Below, one piece after another: positions 15,798-23,654 of a stretch of 37,763 nt of DNA; the stretch's first letter is position 1, and each line of letters opens with the position of its first letter. Source of the DNA: Chloroflexota bacterium. Lineage in GTDB: Bacteria; Chloroflexota; UBA11872; UBA12225. The stretch is from positions 1-37,763 of the forward strand of contig JACQGX010000389.1 in NCBI GenBank assembly GCA_016199265.1. Direction: 5' to 3'. The translations under genes and the position numbers were made by a program. The notes beneath the pieces were generated by a model. It saw only the letters and a list, made by a program, of their open reading frames with translations. It was not told where the DNA came from and searched no databases.

Positions 15798-15841
15798 CGT
15801 CTCTTTCCTCCTGTGCGCCTCGCCAGCAGTTATGCCAGGTC

Positions 15842-15852
15842 GATTATCGATA
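15842..15852. promoter_or_regulatory. Putative GntR operator, copy 1
   Basis: GATTATCGATA with the palindromic core TATCGATA. The identical 11-mer recurs at 15971-15981. This copy covers the -10 box of the leftward promoter, so a bound regulator would block RNA polymerase. Confidence 0.6.
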
Positions 15853-15871
15853 GTAGGACGCGAGCTGTCAA
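15843..15871 (-). promoter_or_regulatory. Sigma70-type promoter of the leftward catabolic operon
   Basis: The minus strand reads TTGACA, 17 bases, GATAAT: a perfect -35 and a five-of-six -10 box. The dehydrogenase ATG at 15797 lies about 45 bases downstream. The -10 is embedded in operator copy 1. Confidence 0.65.
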
Positions 15872-15928
15872 GTGCTTCGGCGGTTACGATCGACTTTGCT
15901 GGCGAATGTCATTGGTGCGCAGGGTATC

Positions 15929-15958
15929 TTGACTTCGACCATCGGCCTGTCGTATACG
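15929..15958 (+). promoter_or_regulatory. Promoter of the gntR gene, near-leaderless
   Basis: TTGACT, 18 bases, TATACG. The start codon begins at 15969, ten bases after the -10 box, so the transcript would have almost no 5' leader. No ribosome-binding site is visible before this ATG, which agrees with leaderless translation. Operator copy 2 overlaps the predicted start point. Confidence 0.5.
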
Positions 15959-15968
15959 TAGAAGCGGC

Positions 15969-16832
15969 ATGATTATCGATAACGAGCGCACCGACTGCCG
16001 GCCGGCGGTACGGCGCTCGCTGCCGGTGCGGGTGCGTGAGGCCATCGAAGAGCAGATCCTGACCGGCGGGCTGCGCGAGGGCGACCAGATCGTCGAGTAC
16101 CAGCTCGCCCGCCAGATGGGGATTAGCCAGACGCCGGTCCGCGAAGCGCTGCGCACGCTGGAACGGGATGGGCTGGTGGTCACGCTGCCGCACCGAGGCA
16201 CGTTCGTCCGCCGCGTCACACGCCGCGAAGCGGCCGAGCGCTATTCCCTGGGGATGGAGTTAGAGGCCTTTGCGGCGCGGCTGGCGATGCCCAAGCTTTT
16301 GGAAGACGACTTTCGCCGGCTGGAGCAGATCATCGACGAGATGGCCGCGGCCGCCGATACGGCGCGGCGGGAGTTGCAGGAGTTGCAGGAGCTGCAGGAG
16401 CACCAGGAGCACCAGGGGCCGGCCGCACCGGCGCCGCACGCCGAAGACGTGGCCTTTGCGCGGAGCGTCGAGCTGAATGTGGCTTTTCACCGGTACCTGG
16501 TAGAGCGTGCCGAGCACGAGCACCTCCTGAGAGCGTGGCTCTCGGTGAACCCGCTCAACTGGCGCTTCGTGACCTATACTCGCCTGCTCAACCCCGATCC
16601 GGTGGAGTTGGCGGAGCGGCACCGCTCGCTTCTCGCGGCGTATCGCACCGGCGATCAGGTGCTGGCTGCCGCTGTTATCCGGCAGCATATTTGGGAGGTG
16701 GCGGAGCAAGTCTTGCCGAACATTCCAGACGAACCCGCACACTCGTTGAGTGCGCCCAACTTGCCGCGCGCGCCGAGGAACGGTAACGGCGCCGCCCGGC
16801 TCAATGGCACGGCATCGAGCCGTACTGGTTAA
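15969..16832 (+). CDS. GntR-family regulator, FadR/FCD subfamily
   Basis: The 287-residue protein has an N-terminal winged helix (RVREAIEEQILTGGLREGDQ, then LARQMGISQTPVREALRTLERDGLV, residues ~20-75). A helical FCD ligand domain follows, with metal-ligand candidates in NVAFHRYLVE, AERHRSLL and RQHIWEVAEQ. Such regulators usually repress catabolic operons until a sugar acid or similar ligand binds. A tandem repeat encodes ELQELQELQEHQEHQ in the middle of the FCD domain, an unusual insertion. The C-terminus adds a ~35-residue low-complexity tail. Position, divergence from the dehydrogenase operon and the twin operators argue for autoregulation and control of both flanking operons. Confidence 0.9.
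   Translation: MIIDNERTDCRPAVRRSLPVRVREAIEEQILTGGLREGDQIVEYQLARQMGISQTPVREALRTLERDGLVVTLPHRGTFVRRVTRREAAERYSLGMELEAFAARLAMPKLLEDDFRRLEQIIDEMAAAADTARRELQELQELQEHQEHQGPAAPAPHAEDVAFARSVELNVAFHRYLVERAEHEHLLRAWLSVNPLNWRFVTYTRLLNPDPVELAERHRSLLAAYRTGDQVLAAAVIRQHIWEVAEQVLPNIPDEPAHSLSAPNLPRAPRNGNGAARLNGTASSRTG
15971..15981. promoter_or_regulatory. Putative GntR operator, copy 2
   Basis: An identical GATTATCGATA overlaps codons 1-5 of gntR. With the following A it makes the perfect 10-bp palindrome TTATCGATAA. Binding here would block the regulator's own transcription. Confidence 0.6.
16371..16415 (+). repeat. Five tandem 9-bp units inside gntR
   Basis: GAGTTGCAG, GAGTTGCAG, GAGCTGCAG, GAGCACCAG, GAGCACCAG. 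The units are in frame and encode (ELQ)3(EHQ)2. Unit number could vary by slippage without a frameshift. Confidence 0.85.
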
Positions 16833-16896
16833 CCAACCCGGGAGTCATCCACACCCATCAAGAGTCCAGCAAATTCAAATCAAGGAGAGGTACCAC

Positions 16897-18252
16897 ATGA
16901 AAGACATATTGGAGGGTCCGCAAACCCGCGGACAGACGCGGCGGGGTGTCGTTGGCGCCGCTGGAGGCGTCATTGGCGCGGCGCTGCTAGCTGCCTGCGG
17001 CGCGCCGGTCGGCAGCGGCGAAGAGGCGCAGAAGGCCCGGCAGCCGGTGAACCTCACCACCAACATCCAGTCGCCGGCCAGCACCCAGTGGGGAGCTTAC
17101 GAGGCCGCCGATCGGGCGATCCGGGAGAAGTACCCCTGGCTGCGGATGGAATACCAGGGCGGCTCGTCGTCCTCATTCGAGGCTATGGGTAAGCTGGTCG
17201 CCCTGGCAGCGTCGGACAGCCTGCCGGACATGTTCTATGCCCAGGGCACGCAGATCCAGTTTTACATCAGCAAGAAGATCGCCGTCTCGATGGCGCCCTA
17301 CCTCAACAGGGACAAGGCGTTCGACCTGAACGACTTCCCCAAGGTCGCCATCGACATGTACAGCCGGGGCGGCCAGGTGTACGCCATCCCGTACGACCAC
17401 GGCCCGCAGATGCTGTGGTACAACGCCAACCTGTTCAAGAAGCACGGTGTACAGCCGCCAACGTCCAAGTGGACGTGGAATGATGTCCTAGAGGCGGCGA
17501 AGAAGCTCACCGTCGAGGGGCAGCAATGGGGGATCGTCAACAACGGCCCCACCGCCGCCTGGATTATGCCCAGCTACTTCGGTCCCTGGGGTGGCTCCTG
17601 GGTCGACGATACGGAAACCAAGACTGGCATCAACGGCGCCAACTCCGTTGCCGCGATGCAATACTGGATGGATCTCTTCTTCAAGCACAAAGTAGCGCCC
17701 GTACCCGGCACGACCCAAGGCGATCTGTACCTGGAGGGCAAAGCCGCAATGGTCTTTGGCGGCCCCTGGAGCTACCGCGGCTGGATCGGCAAGCTGTCCT
17801 TCGAGTCGCCCATTGCCGACTGGCCGATCGGTCCTGCCGGCAAGCGGATCAGCGCCTCGATGGGCTCCGGGTATCCCATCAGCGTCAACAGCAAGCACCG
17901 CGACGAGACGTGGTTGTATGAATCCGAGCTCCTGGGCAAGGACATGAACCGATCGGTGATGGGGCAGTTCGTCAAGACCGGCTTCGGCACGCCGGTTCGC
18001 TTCTCGATGATGAAGCAGTTCGAGAAATCGGAGTTCGCCATGCCCAACGTCCAGATCGTCGCCCCGGCTGGCTCGTACTCGGTCATCGGCCGGCCCATCT
18101 CGCCCATCAAGCTGGACCTCGACAAGGTCTGGAGCGAGGAGCGCGCCAAGCTGCTCAAGCAAGAAGTCTCGGTCAAGGACATGCTCGATACGGTGGCGCG
18201 CCGCATTCAACCGTTCCTGGACCAGAACAAAGGCTGGGACGCGACCAAGTAA
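16897..18252 (+). CDS. ABC substrate-binding lipoprotein (Tat leader)
   Basis: The ATG at 16897 follows AAGGAGAGG and is preferred over the longer ORF that starts inside gntR. The 451-residue protein begins with a twin-arginine leader (TRRGVVGAAGG) and a lipobox ending at Cys34 (LLAAC). The mature region matches solute-binding family 1: LRMEYQGGSSSSFEAMGKLVALA, LPDMFYAQG, YAIPYDHGPQMLWYNANLFKKHG, WTWNDVLEAAKKL, YLEGKAAMVFGGPW, and a C-terminal QEVSVKDMLDTVARRIQPFL. It follows gntR by 64 bases, so the regulator and binding protein are probably co-transcribed. Its ligand is unknown; a sugar is most likely. Confidence 0.9.
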   Translation: MKDILEGPQTRGQTRRGVVGAAGGVIGAALLAACGAPVGSGEEAQKARQPVNLTTNIQSPASTQWGAYEAADRAIREKYPWLRMEYQGGSSSSFEAMGKLVALAASDSLPDMFYAQGTQIQFYISKKIAVSMAPYLNRDKAFDLNDFPKVAIDMYSRGGQVYAIPYDHGPQMLWYNANLFKKHGVQPPTSKWTWNDVLEAAKKLTVEGQQWGIVNNGPTAAWIMPSYFGPWGGSWVDDTETKTGINGANSVAAMQYWMDLFFKHKVAPVPGTTQGDLYLEGKAAMVFGGPWSYRGWIGKLSFESPIADWPIGPAGKRISASMGSGYPISVNSKHRDETWLYESELLGKDMNRSVMGQFVKTGFGTPVRFSMMKQFEKSEFAMPNVQIVAPAGSYSVIGRPISPIKLDLDKVWSEERAKLLKQEVSVKDMLDTVARRIQPFLDQNKGWDATK

Positions 18253-18285
18253 CGTACGTCATCTTCTCCCCTATCAACCGCTACT

Positions 18286-18312
18286 CCCCTCTCCAGCTCC
18301 CCTGGAGAGGGG
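18286..18312. terminator. Strong hairpin between two binding-protein genes
   Basis: An 11-bp perfect stem, CCCCTCTCCAG and CTGGAGAGGGG, has a five-base loop and is followed by CCGGGTTTT. It could attenuate transcription after the first binding-protein gene. It also resembles dispersed CTCTCC/GGAGAG repeats such as the one at 20611. Confidence 0.5.
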
Positions 18313-18353
18313 CCGGGTTTTAGGCCGAGGGTAAGGCCAACAAAGGAGAGAGC

Positions 18354-19715
18354 ATGGCCGTCGATTCTCCCACGGTATCGAGTAATGGCAAGACACGGCG
18401 ACGCGTAATCGCGTACGGGGCCGGAGCGGCGTTGCTGGCGGCGTGCACGCCGGGAGCAGCCAGTACCGAAGGACGGCAGACCGCGGCCAGCGCCTGCCGT
18501 TCAACCCTGGAGTTCTACACGCCGTTTGCCAGCACGACGGTGCAGTACCAGGGCTTCCAGGAGGTGATCACGGCGTTCATGCGCCAGCGTAGCGGCTGTA
18601 GCGTCGAACAGGTGCCGCAGGCGGGTGCCGGCGGCGTGCAAGAGAAGCTGACCGCCGCGCTGGCCGGCGGCGATCCCCCCGCTCTGACCGTCATGCCGCC
18701 GGGCAACGTCTCCACCTGGTCGGCGCGCGGGCTCATCGCGCCGGTAGACGACCTGTTCAAGCGCGACCGGCTCAACGGCGGCGACTTCCCGGTGCCCTTG
18801 TGGAAGCCGATGAGCCACAGAGGCAAGGTGTGGTTCCTGCCGCTCTTCGCCAACGCCGACTTCGTGCTGCACTGGAACAAGGGTCACTTCCGCGAAGCTG
18901 GCCTCAATCCGGACAAGGCCCCGGAGACCATCGCGGACCTGGACAAGGTGATCCCGCAACTCACCCAAGAGCAAAGCGGCGACCTGGTCCGCCTTGGCAT
19001 GCAACCCTGGGACATCTACGGGCTGGGCAATACGATCCAGGCGTGGGGCTACGCCTTCGGCGGCGTCTTCTACGACGAGGCGAAGGAAGTGCTGACCTTT
19101 ACCCACCCGCGCATCCAGCGCGCCGTCGAGTGGTACACCGGGTGGGCCCGCCGGCTGAGTGTGGACCGCGTCGCCCGGTTGCGCCAGTCGGCCGCCCCGC
19201 CACCCGGGGCGCACTTCTTCGCCACCGGCCGGATCAGCATCGCGCCGATGACGTCGCCCGCGCTCCGCGCCACCCTGCGGCACGACCCGGCACTCCAGAT
19301 CGGCGCTGGGCCAATGCCCGGCGAGCCGCCGGGGAAAACGGGAACCGTCACCATCGGCGGCCAGATGATCTCCGCTGTGCCGGGCGCCAAGCGCGTCGAG
19401 GCGTGGGATTTCATGAAGTTCATCGGCGCCTCTGACGAGGGGACATCGATCATGGCGCGCACCGCCGGCATCCCCGGCTGGCTCAAGTCCCCCGGACTCA
19501 GCGAGGTCGCCAAGGATCCGCTGCAGAAGGCGTACGTCGACGGCCTGCGGCGGGCGCAGTCGGTGCAGCTCGGCTACTACGCGCCGTTCGCCCTCAACCT
19601 CACCCCCATTCAGGAGGTGATCGACGGCAAGCGGGGTGTCCGCGACGCGCTTGAGGCGATCAACCGCGAGGCGAACCAGTCGCTCACCGAGTTGCGGCGG
19701 CAACTGGGGAAATAG
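18354..19715 (+). CDS. ABC substrate-binding lipoprotein (Tat leader)
   Basis: The ATG follows AAAGGAGAGAGC. The 453-residue product has a leader with consecutive arginines (TRRRVIAYGAG) and a lipobox ending at Cys31 (LLAAC). The mature part is a family 1 solute-binding protein: STLEFYTPFAS, QEKLTAALAGGDPPALTVMPPG, VWFLPLFANADFVLHWNKGHF, FHEVGLNP-like FREAGLNPDKAPETI, GAKRVEAWDFMKFIGASDEG, and IQEVIDGKRGVRDALE. It is only distantly like the preceding binding protein, so the two may bind different ligands or different forms of one ligand. No permease gene adjoins it; an SDR gene follows after 50 bases. Confidence 0.9.
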   Translation: MAVDSPTVSSNGKTRRRVIAYGAGAALLAACTPGAASTEGRQTAASACRSTLEFYTPFASTTVQYQGFQEVITAFMRQRSGCSVEQVPQAGAGGVQEKLTAALAGGDPPALTVMPPGNVSTWSARGLIAPVDDLFKRDRLNGGDFPVPLWKPMSHRGKVWFLPLFANADFVLHWNKGHFREAGLNPDKAPETIADLDKVIPQLTQEQSGDLVRLGMQPWDIYGLGNTIQAWGYAFGGVFYDEAKEVLTFTHPRIQRAVEWYTGWARRLSVDRVARLRQSAAPPPGAHFFATGRISIAPMTSPALRATLRHDPALQIGAGPMPGEPPGKTGTVTIGGQMISAVPGAKRVEAWDFMKFIGASDEGTSIMARTAGIPGWLKSPGLSEVAKDPLQKAYVDGLRRAQSVQLGYYAPFALNLTPIQEVIDGKRGVRDALEAINREANQSLTELRRQLGK

Positions 19716-19765
19716 GAACAGGAGGGGACAAGCCCCTCCGCTACACGGCTATCAGGAGAGATAAG

Positions 19766-20557
19766 ATGGCGGAAGGCAAACTCGCTGGGAGGGTAGCGCT
19801 GGTCACCGGTGCGAGCCGGGGCATTGGCCGGGCCATTGCCGCGCGGTGCGCGCGGGAGGGGGCGGCGGTGGCGGTGAATTACATCACCGGTCCCGAACCG
19901 GTGCAGGGCAAAGACAACCGCGCCGACGCCGAAGCGCTGGTCGCGGAGATCCGCGGCGCCGGCGGCCGGGCGACCGCCGTCGAGGCCGACGTCTCGAACG
20001 GCGAACAGGTGCAGCGCGTGGTGTCGCGCGTTGCCGAAGAGCTCGGCACGGTCGACGTGCTGGTCAACAACGCCGGCATCGAGACGATCATTCCCTTCAT
20101 GGAAATGACCGAAGAGCAGTACCAGCGCGTACTCGACGTGAACCTCAAGGGCGAGTGGCTCTGCGCGCAGGTGGTCGTCCGCCAACTCGTCGCCGAGCAC
20201 AAGCCGGGAGCGATCGTCAACATCGCGTCGATCCAGTCGGGCATGGCGCTGCCGGGCCGCAGCCACTACGCGCCCTCCAAGCGCGGCGTCGAAGCCCTGA
20301 CGCGCAACCTGGCCGCCGAGCTGGCCCCACACAACATCCGCGTCAACTGCATCAACCCCGGCCTGATCGCGACCGACATGACCGACTGGGTCATGAAGGA
20401 CGAGCAGATCCTGCCCATCATCCTCGACAAGATCCCCCTGCACCGTGCGGGCGAGCCCGACGAGATCGCCAAAGTCGCCGTCTTCTTGGCCAGCGATGAT
20501 GCCTCGTACGTCACCGGGCAGTGTATCTACGTCGACGGCGGGTGGGTTGTGACGTAG
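19766..20557 (+). CDS. SDR-family oxidoreductase (glucose 1-dehydrogenase-like)
   Basis: The 263-residue classical short-chain dehydrogenase has TGASRGIG (cofactor site, residues ~14-21), NNAG (101-104), and catalytic Ser155, Tyr168 and Lys172 in IASIQSG...SHYAPSKRG. A C-terminal GQCIYVDGGWVVT is typical of 3-oxoacyl reductase/glucose dehydrogenase-like members. A short insert between the first two strands (TGPEPVQGKDNRADAEAL) is longer than usual. The cofactor preference is not clear. It probably oxidises a sugar or polyol delivered by the neighbouring binding proteins. It starts after GGAGAGATAAG and likely shares a transcript with the binding-protein genes. Confidence 0.92.
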   Translation: MAEGKLAGRVALVTGASRGIGRAIAARCAREGAAVAVNYITGPEPVQGKDNRADAEALVAEIRGAGGRATAVEADVSNGEQVQRVVSRVAEELGTVDVLVNNAGIETIIPFMEMTEEQYQRVLDVNLKGEWLCAQVVVRQLVAEHKPGAIVNIASIQSGMALPGRSHYAPSKRGVEALTRNLAAELAPHNIRVNCINPGLIATDMTDWVMKDEQILPIILDKIPLHRAGEPDEIAKVAVFLASDDASYVTGQCIYVDGGWVVT

Positions 20558-20610
20558 GGGCAAGGGCGAGAGGGCGAGAGGGCGAAGCCGTAAAGAGATG
20601 CCCCCTCGTT

Positions 20611-20631
20611 CCCTCTCCCTCTGGGAGAGGG
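20611..20631. repeat. Hairpin repeat CCCTCTCCC/GGGAGAGGG
   Basis: A nine-base perfect stem with a three-base loop, followed by CTAGGGTGAGGG. The sequence looks like a common dispersed repeat rather than a classical terminator, as no T-tract follows. Upstream, GGCGAGA units are tandemly repeated at about 20562-20585. Confidence 0.55.
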
Positions 20632-20692
20632 CTAGGGTGAGGGCAGCCACGGCCTTAAGGCGAAACCGAAATTGGAGTGAGGAGAAAGATAC

Positions 20693-21394
20693 ATGCCACG
20701 ACCGACGGCGCTGCTAATCATGGGCGGTGCCGACTACCACAATACGCCCGAGCACTACGAGCTGCTCACGGGGCTGCTCGCCGGACCCGCCGGCCTGAAC
20801 GTGACCGTGACCGACGACTTCCTGGGACAGACCAAAGAGAGCTTGTCTCAGTACGACCTGCTGGTGCTGTGGGCGACGCACGGTCAGGCGCCTGCCGAGC
20901 CGGTACACGCCCTATTCGACGTCGTGCGGCACGGTACGCCGCTGCTCGGCCTCCACGCCGCGCCGTATAGCGTACGGATGGTCGAGGGAGGACCGGAGGC
21001 CATCGGCAGCTCCTACATTAGGCGCTTTCCCCATCTGCCGTACCAGGGCATCACCGTCAACATCCTGGATCGGGAGCATCCCATCACGGCCGGCATGGAG
21101 GACTTCCGCATTTCGGACGAGCTGTACTGCTTGGAGGATCTTGGACCGGATGTGCACGTGCTGGCCAGCTACGACGGCCGGACGGCGAACGCGCCATACC
21201 GGGGTGAACCCAGGCCGCAGCATGACGAGGCGCACTCCTGGCGGATGCAGCAGCCGCGAGCGCCGCTGGTCTACGTGAGGCAGCTCAGCGCGGGGAAGAT
21301 TTGCGTCAACGCGCTGGGGCACGACGGCGCCGCGATTTCGAATCCAGGTTTCCGGCAGTTCGTAGTACAGGCAGCGAAGTGGCTGCTCTCGTAG
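20693..21394 (+). CDS. ThuA-like domain protein
   Basis: The 233-residue protein has the class I glutamine amidotransferase-like fold of ThuA: PTALLIMGGADYHNTPEHYELL, QYDLLVLWATHG, GTPLLGLHAAPYSV, HPITAGMEDFRISDELYCLE, VHVLASYDGR and KICVNALGHDGAAISNPGFRQFVVQAAKWL. ThuA proteins take part in trehalose and related disaccharide use, in the 3-keto-sugar route; the exact chemistry is debated. There is no leader, so it is cytoplasmic. It is the last gene in the rightward sugar run and lies 135 bases after the SDR gene, with a hairpin repeat between. Confidence 0.88.
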   Translation: MPRPTALLIMGGADYHNTPEHYELLTGLLAGPAGLNVTVTDDFLGQTKESLSQYDLLVLWATHGQAPAEPVHALFDVVRHGTPLLGLHAAPYSVRMVEGGPEAIGSSYIRRFPHLPYQGITVNILDREHPITAGMEDFRISDELYCLEDLGPDVHVLASYDGRTANAPYRGEPRPQHDEAHSWRMQQPRAPLVYVRQLSAGKICVNALGHDGAAISNPGFRQFVVQAAKWLLS

Positions 21395-21478
21395 GCGACG
21401 AACCGCCACTGAGGCGGAGCGATATGCTCAATAGGTAGGGACGTGCGTTAATCCGCGGCTAAGGATGGAGAAAACTGG

Positions 21479-21739
21479 ATGACATCGGTTACGAAGGAGT
21501 GCCTGCACCGACTCGTCGACGAACTGCCTGAAGGCGAGGCCGCGGTTGCGGCAGTGCGCGTTCTCACGCATCTACGTGCCCACGGCAGCGATCCTGTGCT
21601 TCGCGCGCTGGTGAGCGCGCCATCTGACGATGAGCCCGAGTCAGACGAAGAGCGAGAGGCGGTGGCCGAAGGAATGGCCGCCCTGGTACGTGGCGAGGTC
21701 GTCCCGGACTCCGATCTGGAGCGAGAACTCGGCTGGTGA
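21479..21739 (+). CDS. Antitoxin of a RelBE/ParDE-like pair
   Basis: The ATG follows AAGGATGGAG. The 86-residue product is helical and acidic, with an N-terminal helix (TKECLHRLVDELPEGEAAVAAVRVLTHL) and an acidic middle (SDDEPESDEEREAVAEGMAALVRGEVV). The next gene starts at a GTG inside its last codon (TGGTGA), a tight translational coupling. No clear DNA-binding motif is seen. The family call rests on size, charge and the adjoining toxin. Confidence 0.7.
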   Translation: MTSVTKECLHRLVDELPEGEAAVAAVRVLTHLRAHGSDPVLRALVSAPSDDEPESDEEREAVAEGMAALVRGEVVPDSDLERELGW

Positions 21740-21993
21740 GTTGGGAGATCGTCTGGACGCGGCCTGCCGTAAGTGACCTGCGGCGACTTGACCGCCAGGT
21801 TGCGGAGCGCATTCGGCAGGCAGTTCGCCAATTTGCCGTGACCGGACGCGGCGATGTGCGAAAGCTTCAGGGAAGTCAAGCCGAATGGCGGCTACGGGTA
21901 GGTGATTGGCGGGTGCGCTTCGTCTACGACTACGAAGCGGCCGTGCTCCGCATCGTGCGCGTCCTTCCGCGCGGTCGGGCCTACCGTGACTGA
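21736..21993 (+). CDS. RelE/ParE-type toxin
   Basis: The 85-residue protein has the RelE fold pattern: WEIVWTRPAVSDLRRLDRQVAERIRQAV, then VRKLQGSQAEWRLRVGDWRVRFVYDYEAAVLRIVRVLPRGRAYRD. The basic RLRVGDWRVRF strand and terminal RGRAYRD match ribosome-dependent mRNA interferases of the RelE group, although ParE gyrase poisons are similar. It overlaps its antitoxin by four bases. The module is complete and looks functional. Confidence 0.85.
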   Translation: MSWEIVWTRPAVSDLRRLDRQVAERIRQAVRQFAVTGRGDVRKLQGSQAEWRLRVGDWRVRFVYDYEAAVLRIVRVLPRGRAYRD

Positions 21994-22078
21994 AGTACAA
22001 CGATGCATCACCCCTACCGCATGGGCGAAACCGCCGCGAAGACGTGGGAGTACATTGGCAGCCGCACGTTCTTGCTCA

Positions 22079-22096
22079 CCGGCGAATCATCGCCGG
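22079..22096. terminator. Hairpin between convergent genes
   Basis: A perfect seven-base stem CCGGCGA/TCGCCGG with a four-base loop lies just before the epimerase stop and after the toxin gene. No T-run follows, so intrinsic termination is uncertain. Confidence 0.3.
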
Positions 22097-22100
22097 CGTG

Positions 22101-23198
22101 TTAGCGCGCCTCGCGTAGCCCGATCCACATCGTCCCTTCCCAGGTTTCGCCGGGAGCGAGGACGATCAGGCCGTGGTGCGGCACGCCATGGGCCGCCAGG
22201 TTAAAGACGTTGGAGGGGCACGTCCACGGCTCAAGGCAGAGCTCGGGGCGGCCCGGCGGCGACCAGAACACGACGTTGCGGAAGTCCGGCTTCGCCCCCA
22301 TCACCGTCTCGACCCCGGCGGCGGGATCGCGCACGAAGCACTCGACGTAGCCATCCGTGAGCGTGAGGTCGGTGTAGATGCCGTTGTAGCGCCCCTCGAC
22401 GAACGGCTTGGGCGTCCGTAGATCGATCTCTTCCGATACCGGCGGACAGAGCTCGTCCCACGGCACCGTCTCGCCGGCGGCCGCCGCGGTCAGGCGCCGT
22501 CCGTCCCACTTCCGGGCCGCCGGGATGTGGACGAGACAGCCGCCGGGAGCGCCCGCTTCAGCCAGCGGTATCCGAAAGAACGGGTGCGCACCGAAGCCGA
22601 AGGGCAAGTTCCCCTGGCCGGTGTTCGTCACCTGGAACCGCAGGCTGAGTCCGTGCGCGTCGAGCCGGTAGGTCGCGTCCACGCGGTACGGGAACGGATA
22701 GCCCTCGAGCGTCTGTGGGTGGTCGTCGGCAGTGAGCGTGCTGTGGACGGTTGCGGCCTGGTCGTCGGCGTCGGTGGCGGATACCCGCCAGGGGAGGTCC
22801 ATCACAAAGCCGTGGAAGTCGCGCCGCGCGCCGGGAGTCTCCTTGCCTTCGGAGACGATCGGCTGGTCGGGCCGCCCCAGCCGGTAGCGGCGTCCCTCGA
22901 ACTCGTACGCGCCACCCGAGATGCGGCTCGGGAAGGGGAAGAGCAGGGGAACGCCCCACCACGAGGGGCGCCGGCGGATCTCGTCGAGCGACGGCGGCGC
23001 TTCGATCACCGTCACCAGCCGGCCATCTGGTGCGGGCCCACGTGCCTCACGCGCAGCTCCCGGCGCAGCAAGCGTCGCGGCGAAGCAGTTGTTGCCCCAC
23101 CCGGGCCAGACCTGTGCGGTGGCCCGGGTGGCGGTGTCGCGCAGGACGACGATTGCCTCGCCCTCGCGCTGCGTGGACTCGACGGTGTAGCGACTCAT
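22101..23198 (-). CDS. Aldose 1-epimerase
   Basis: The ATG follows GAGGAGTCGT. The 365-residue protein shows the galactose mutarotase fold and catalytic residues: a His in RDFHGFVMDLPW, a second in FGFGAHPFFRIP, and a Glu in PELCLEPWTCPSNVFN. These enzymes interconvert alpha and beta anomers of hexoses in the cytoplasm, feeding later steps. There is no leader. The GALM-type core is present, but the N-terminal part is longer than in E. coli-type enzymes. It is transcribed alone, convergent with the RelE-type toxin gene and divergent from the MazEF pair. Confidence 0.9.
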   Translation of the reverse strand: MSRYTVESTQREGEAIVVLRDTATRATAQVWPGWGNNCFAATLAAPGAAREARGPAPDGRLVTVIEAPPSLDEIRRRPSWWGVPLLFPFPSRISGGAYEFEGRRYRLGRPDQPIVSEGKETPGARRDFHGFVMDLPWRVSATDADDQAATVHSTLTADDHPQTLEGYPFPYRVDATYRLDAHGLSLRFQVTNTGQGNLPFGFGAHPFFRIPLAEAGAPGGCLVHIPAARKWDGRRLTAAAAGETVPWDELCPPVSEEIDLRTPKPFVEGRYNGIYTDLTLTDGYVECFVRDPAAGVETVMGAKPDFRNVVFWSPPGRPELCLEPWTCPSNVFNLAAHGVPHHGLIVLAPGETWEGTMWIGLREAR

Positions 23199-23348
23199 AC
23201 GACTCCTCTGAGTTGACGATCCGGCGAGTGTACCTTACGGAAGGTGGGTGACCGCCTGCCCAGTATGAGCCATGGTGCCCCTCTTGCCGCCTGCGATCAT
23301 ACCAGATACCATACCCATGAGCTTCGTAGGTATGGAGATGAGAGGGAA

Positions 23349-23654
23349 TTGGCAACAGAAAAGATCGCCATCAGTCTCGAGCAGGAGCTGCTCGCACGCG
23401 TCGATGAGGAGGCCTCCGCCTTGGGGCAGTCACGGAGTGCGTTTGTGGCGCAGTGCCTAAGGGATGCGCTCGCGACGCGAGAAGCAGAGCGTGTGCTCCG
23501 CGAAGCGCGCGCCATCTACGAGGAGATTGAGACAGACGCCGAGTTACGGCACCTCCACGACCGGGCTCAGGCGATCATGCCGGAGACGGTACCTGCGTAT
23601 GATGCTCTGGCGGATACTTCCGCAGATAATGCAGATAATAAGGCGGTCGCATGA
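23349..23654 (+). CDS. MazE-like ribbon-helix-helix antitoxin
   Basis: A TTG at 23349 is the best start because the ribbon-helix-helix begins there (EKIAISLEQELLARVDEEASALGQSRSAFVAQCLRDAL). An AGAGGG lies upstream but unusually close. The ORF could start further upstream at 23244 or 23265. The product has about 101 residues. The acidic C-terminal part (YEEIETDAELRHLHDRAQAI) would contact the toxin. The stop overlaps the toxin ATG (ATGA). Confidence 0.75.
   Translation: MATEKIAISLEQELLARVDEEASALGQSRSAFVAQCLRDALATREAERVLREARAIYEEIETDAELRHLHDRAQAIMPETVPAYDALADTSADNADNKAVA

Noticed and set aside
18501-19703. 400-residue minus-strand ORF
   Set aside because: Antisense of a clear binding-protein gene with lipobox and family motifs; no ribosome site.
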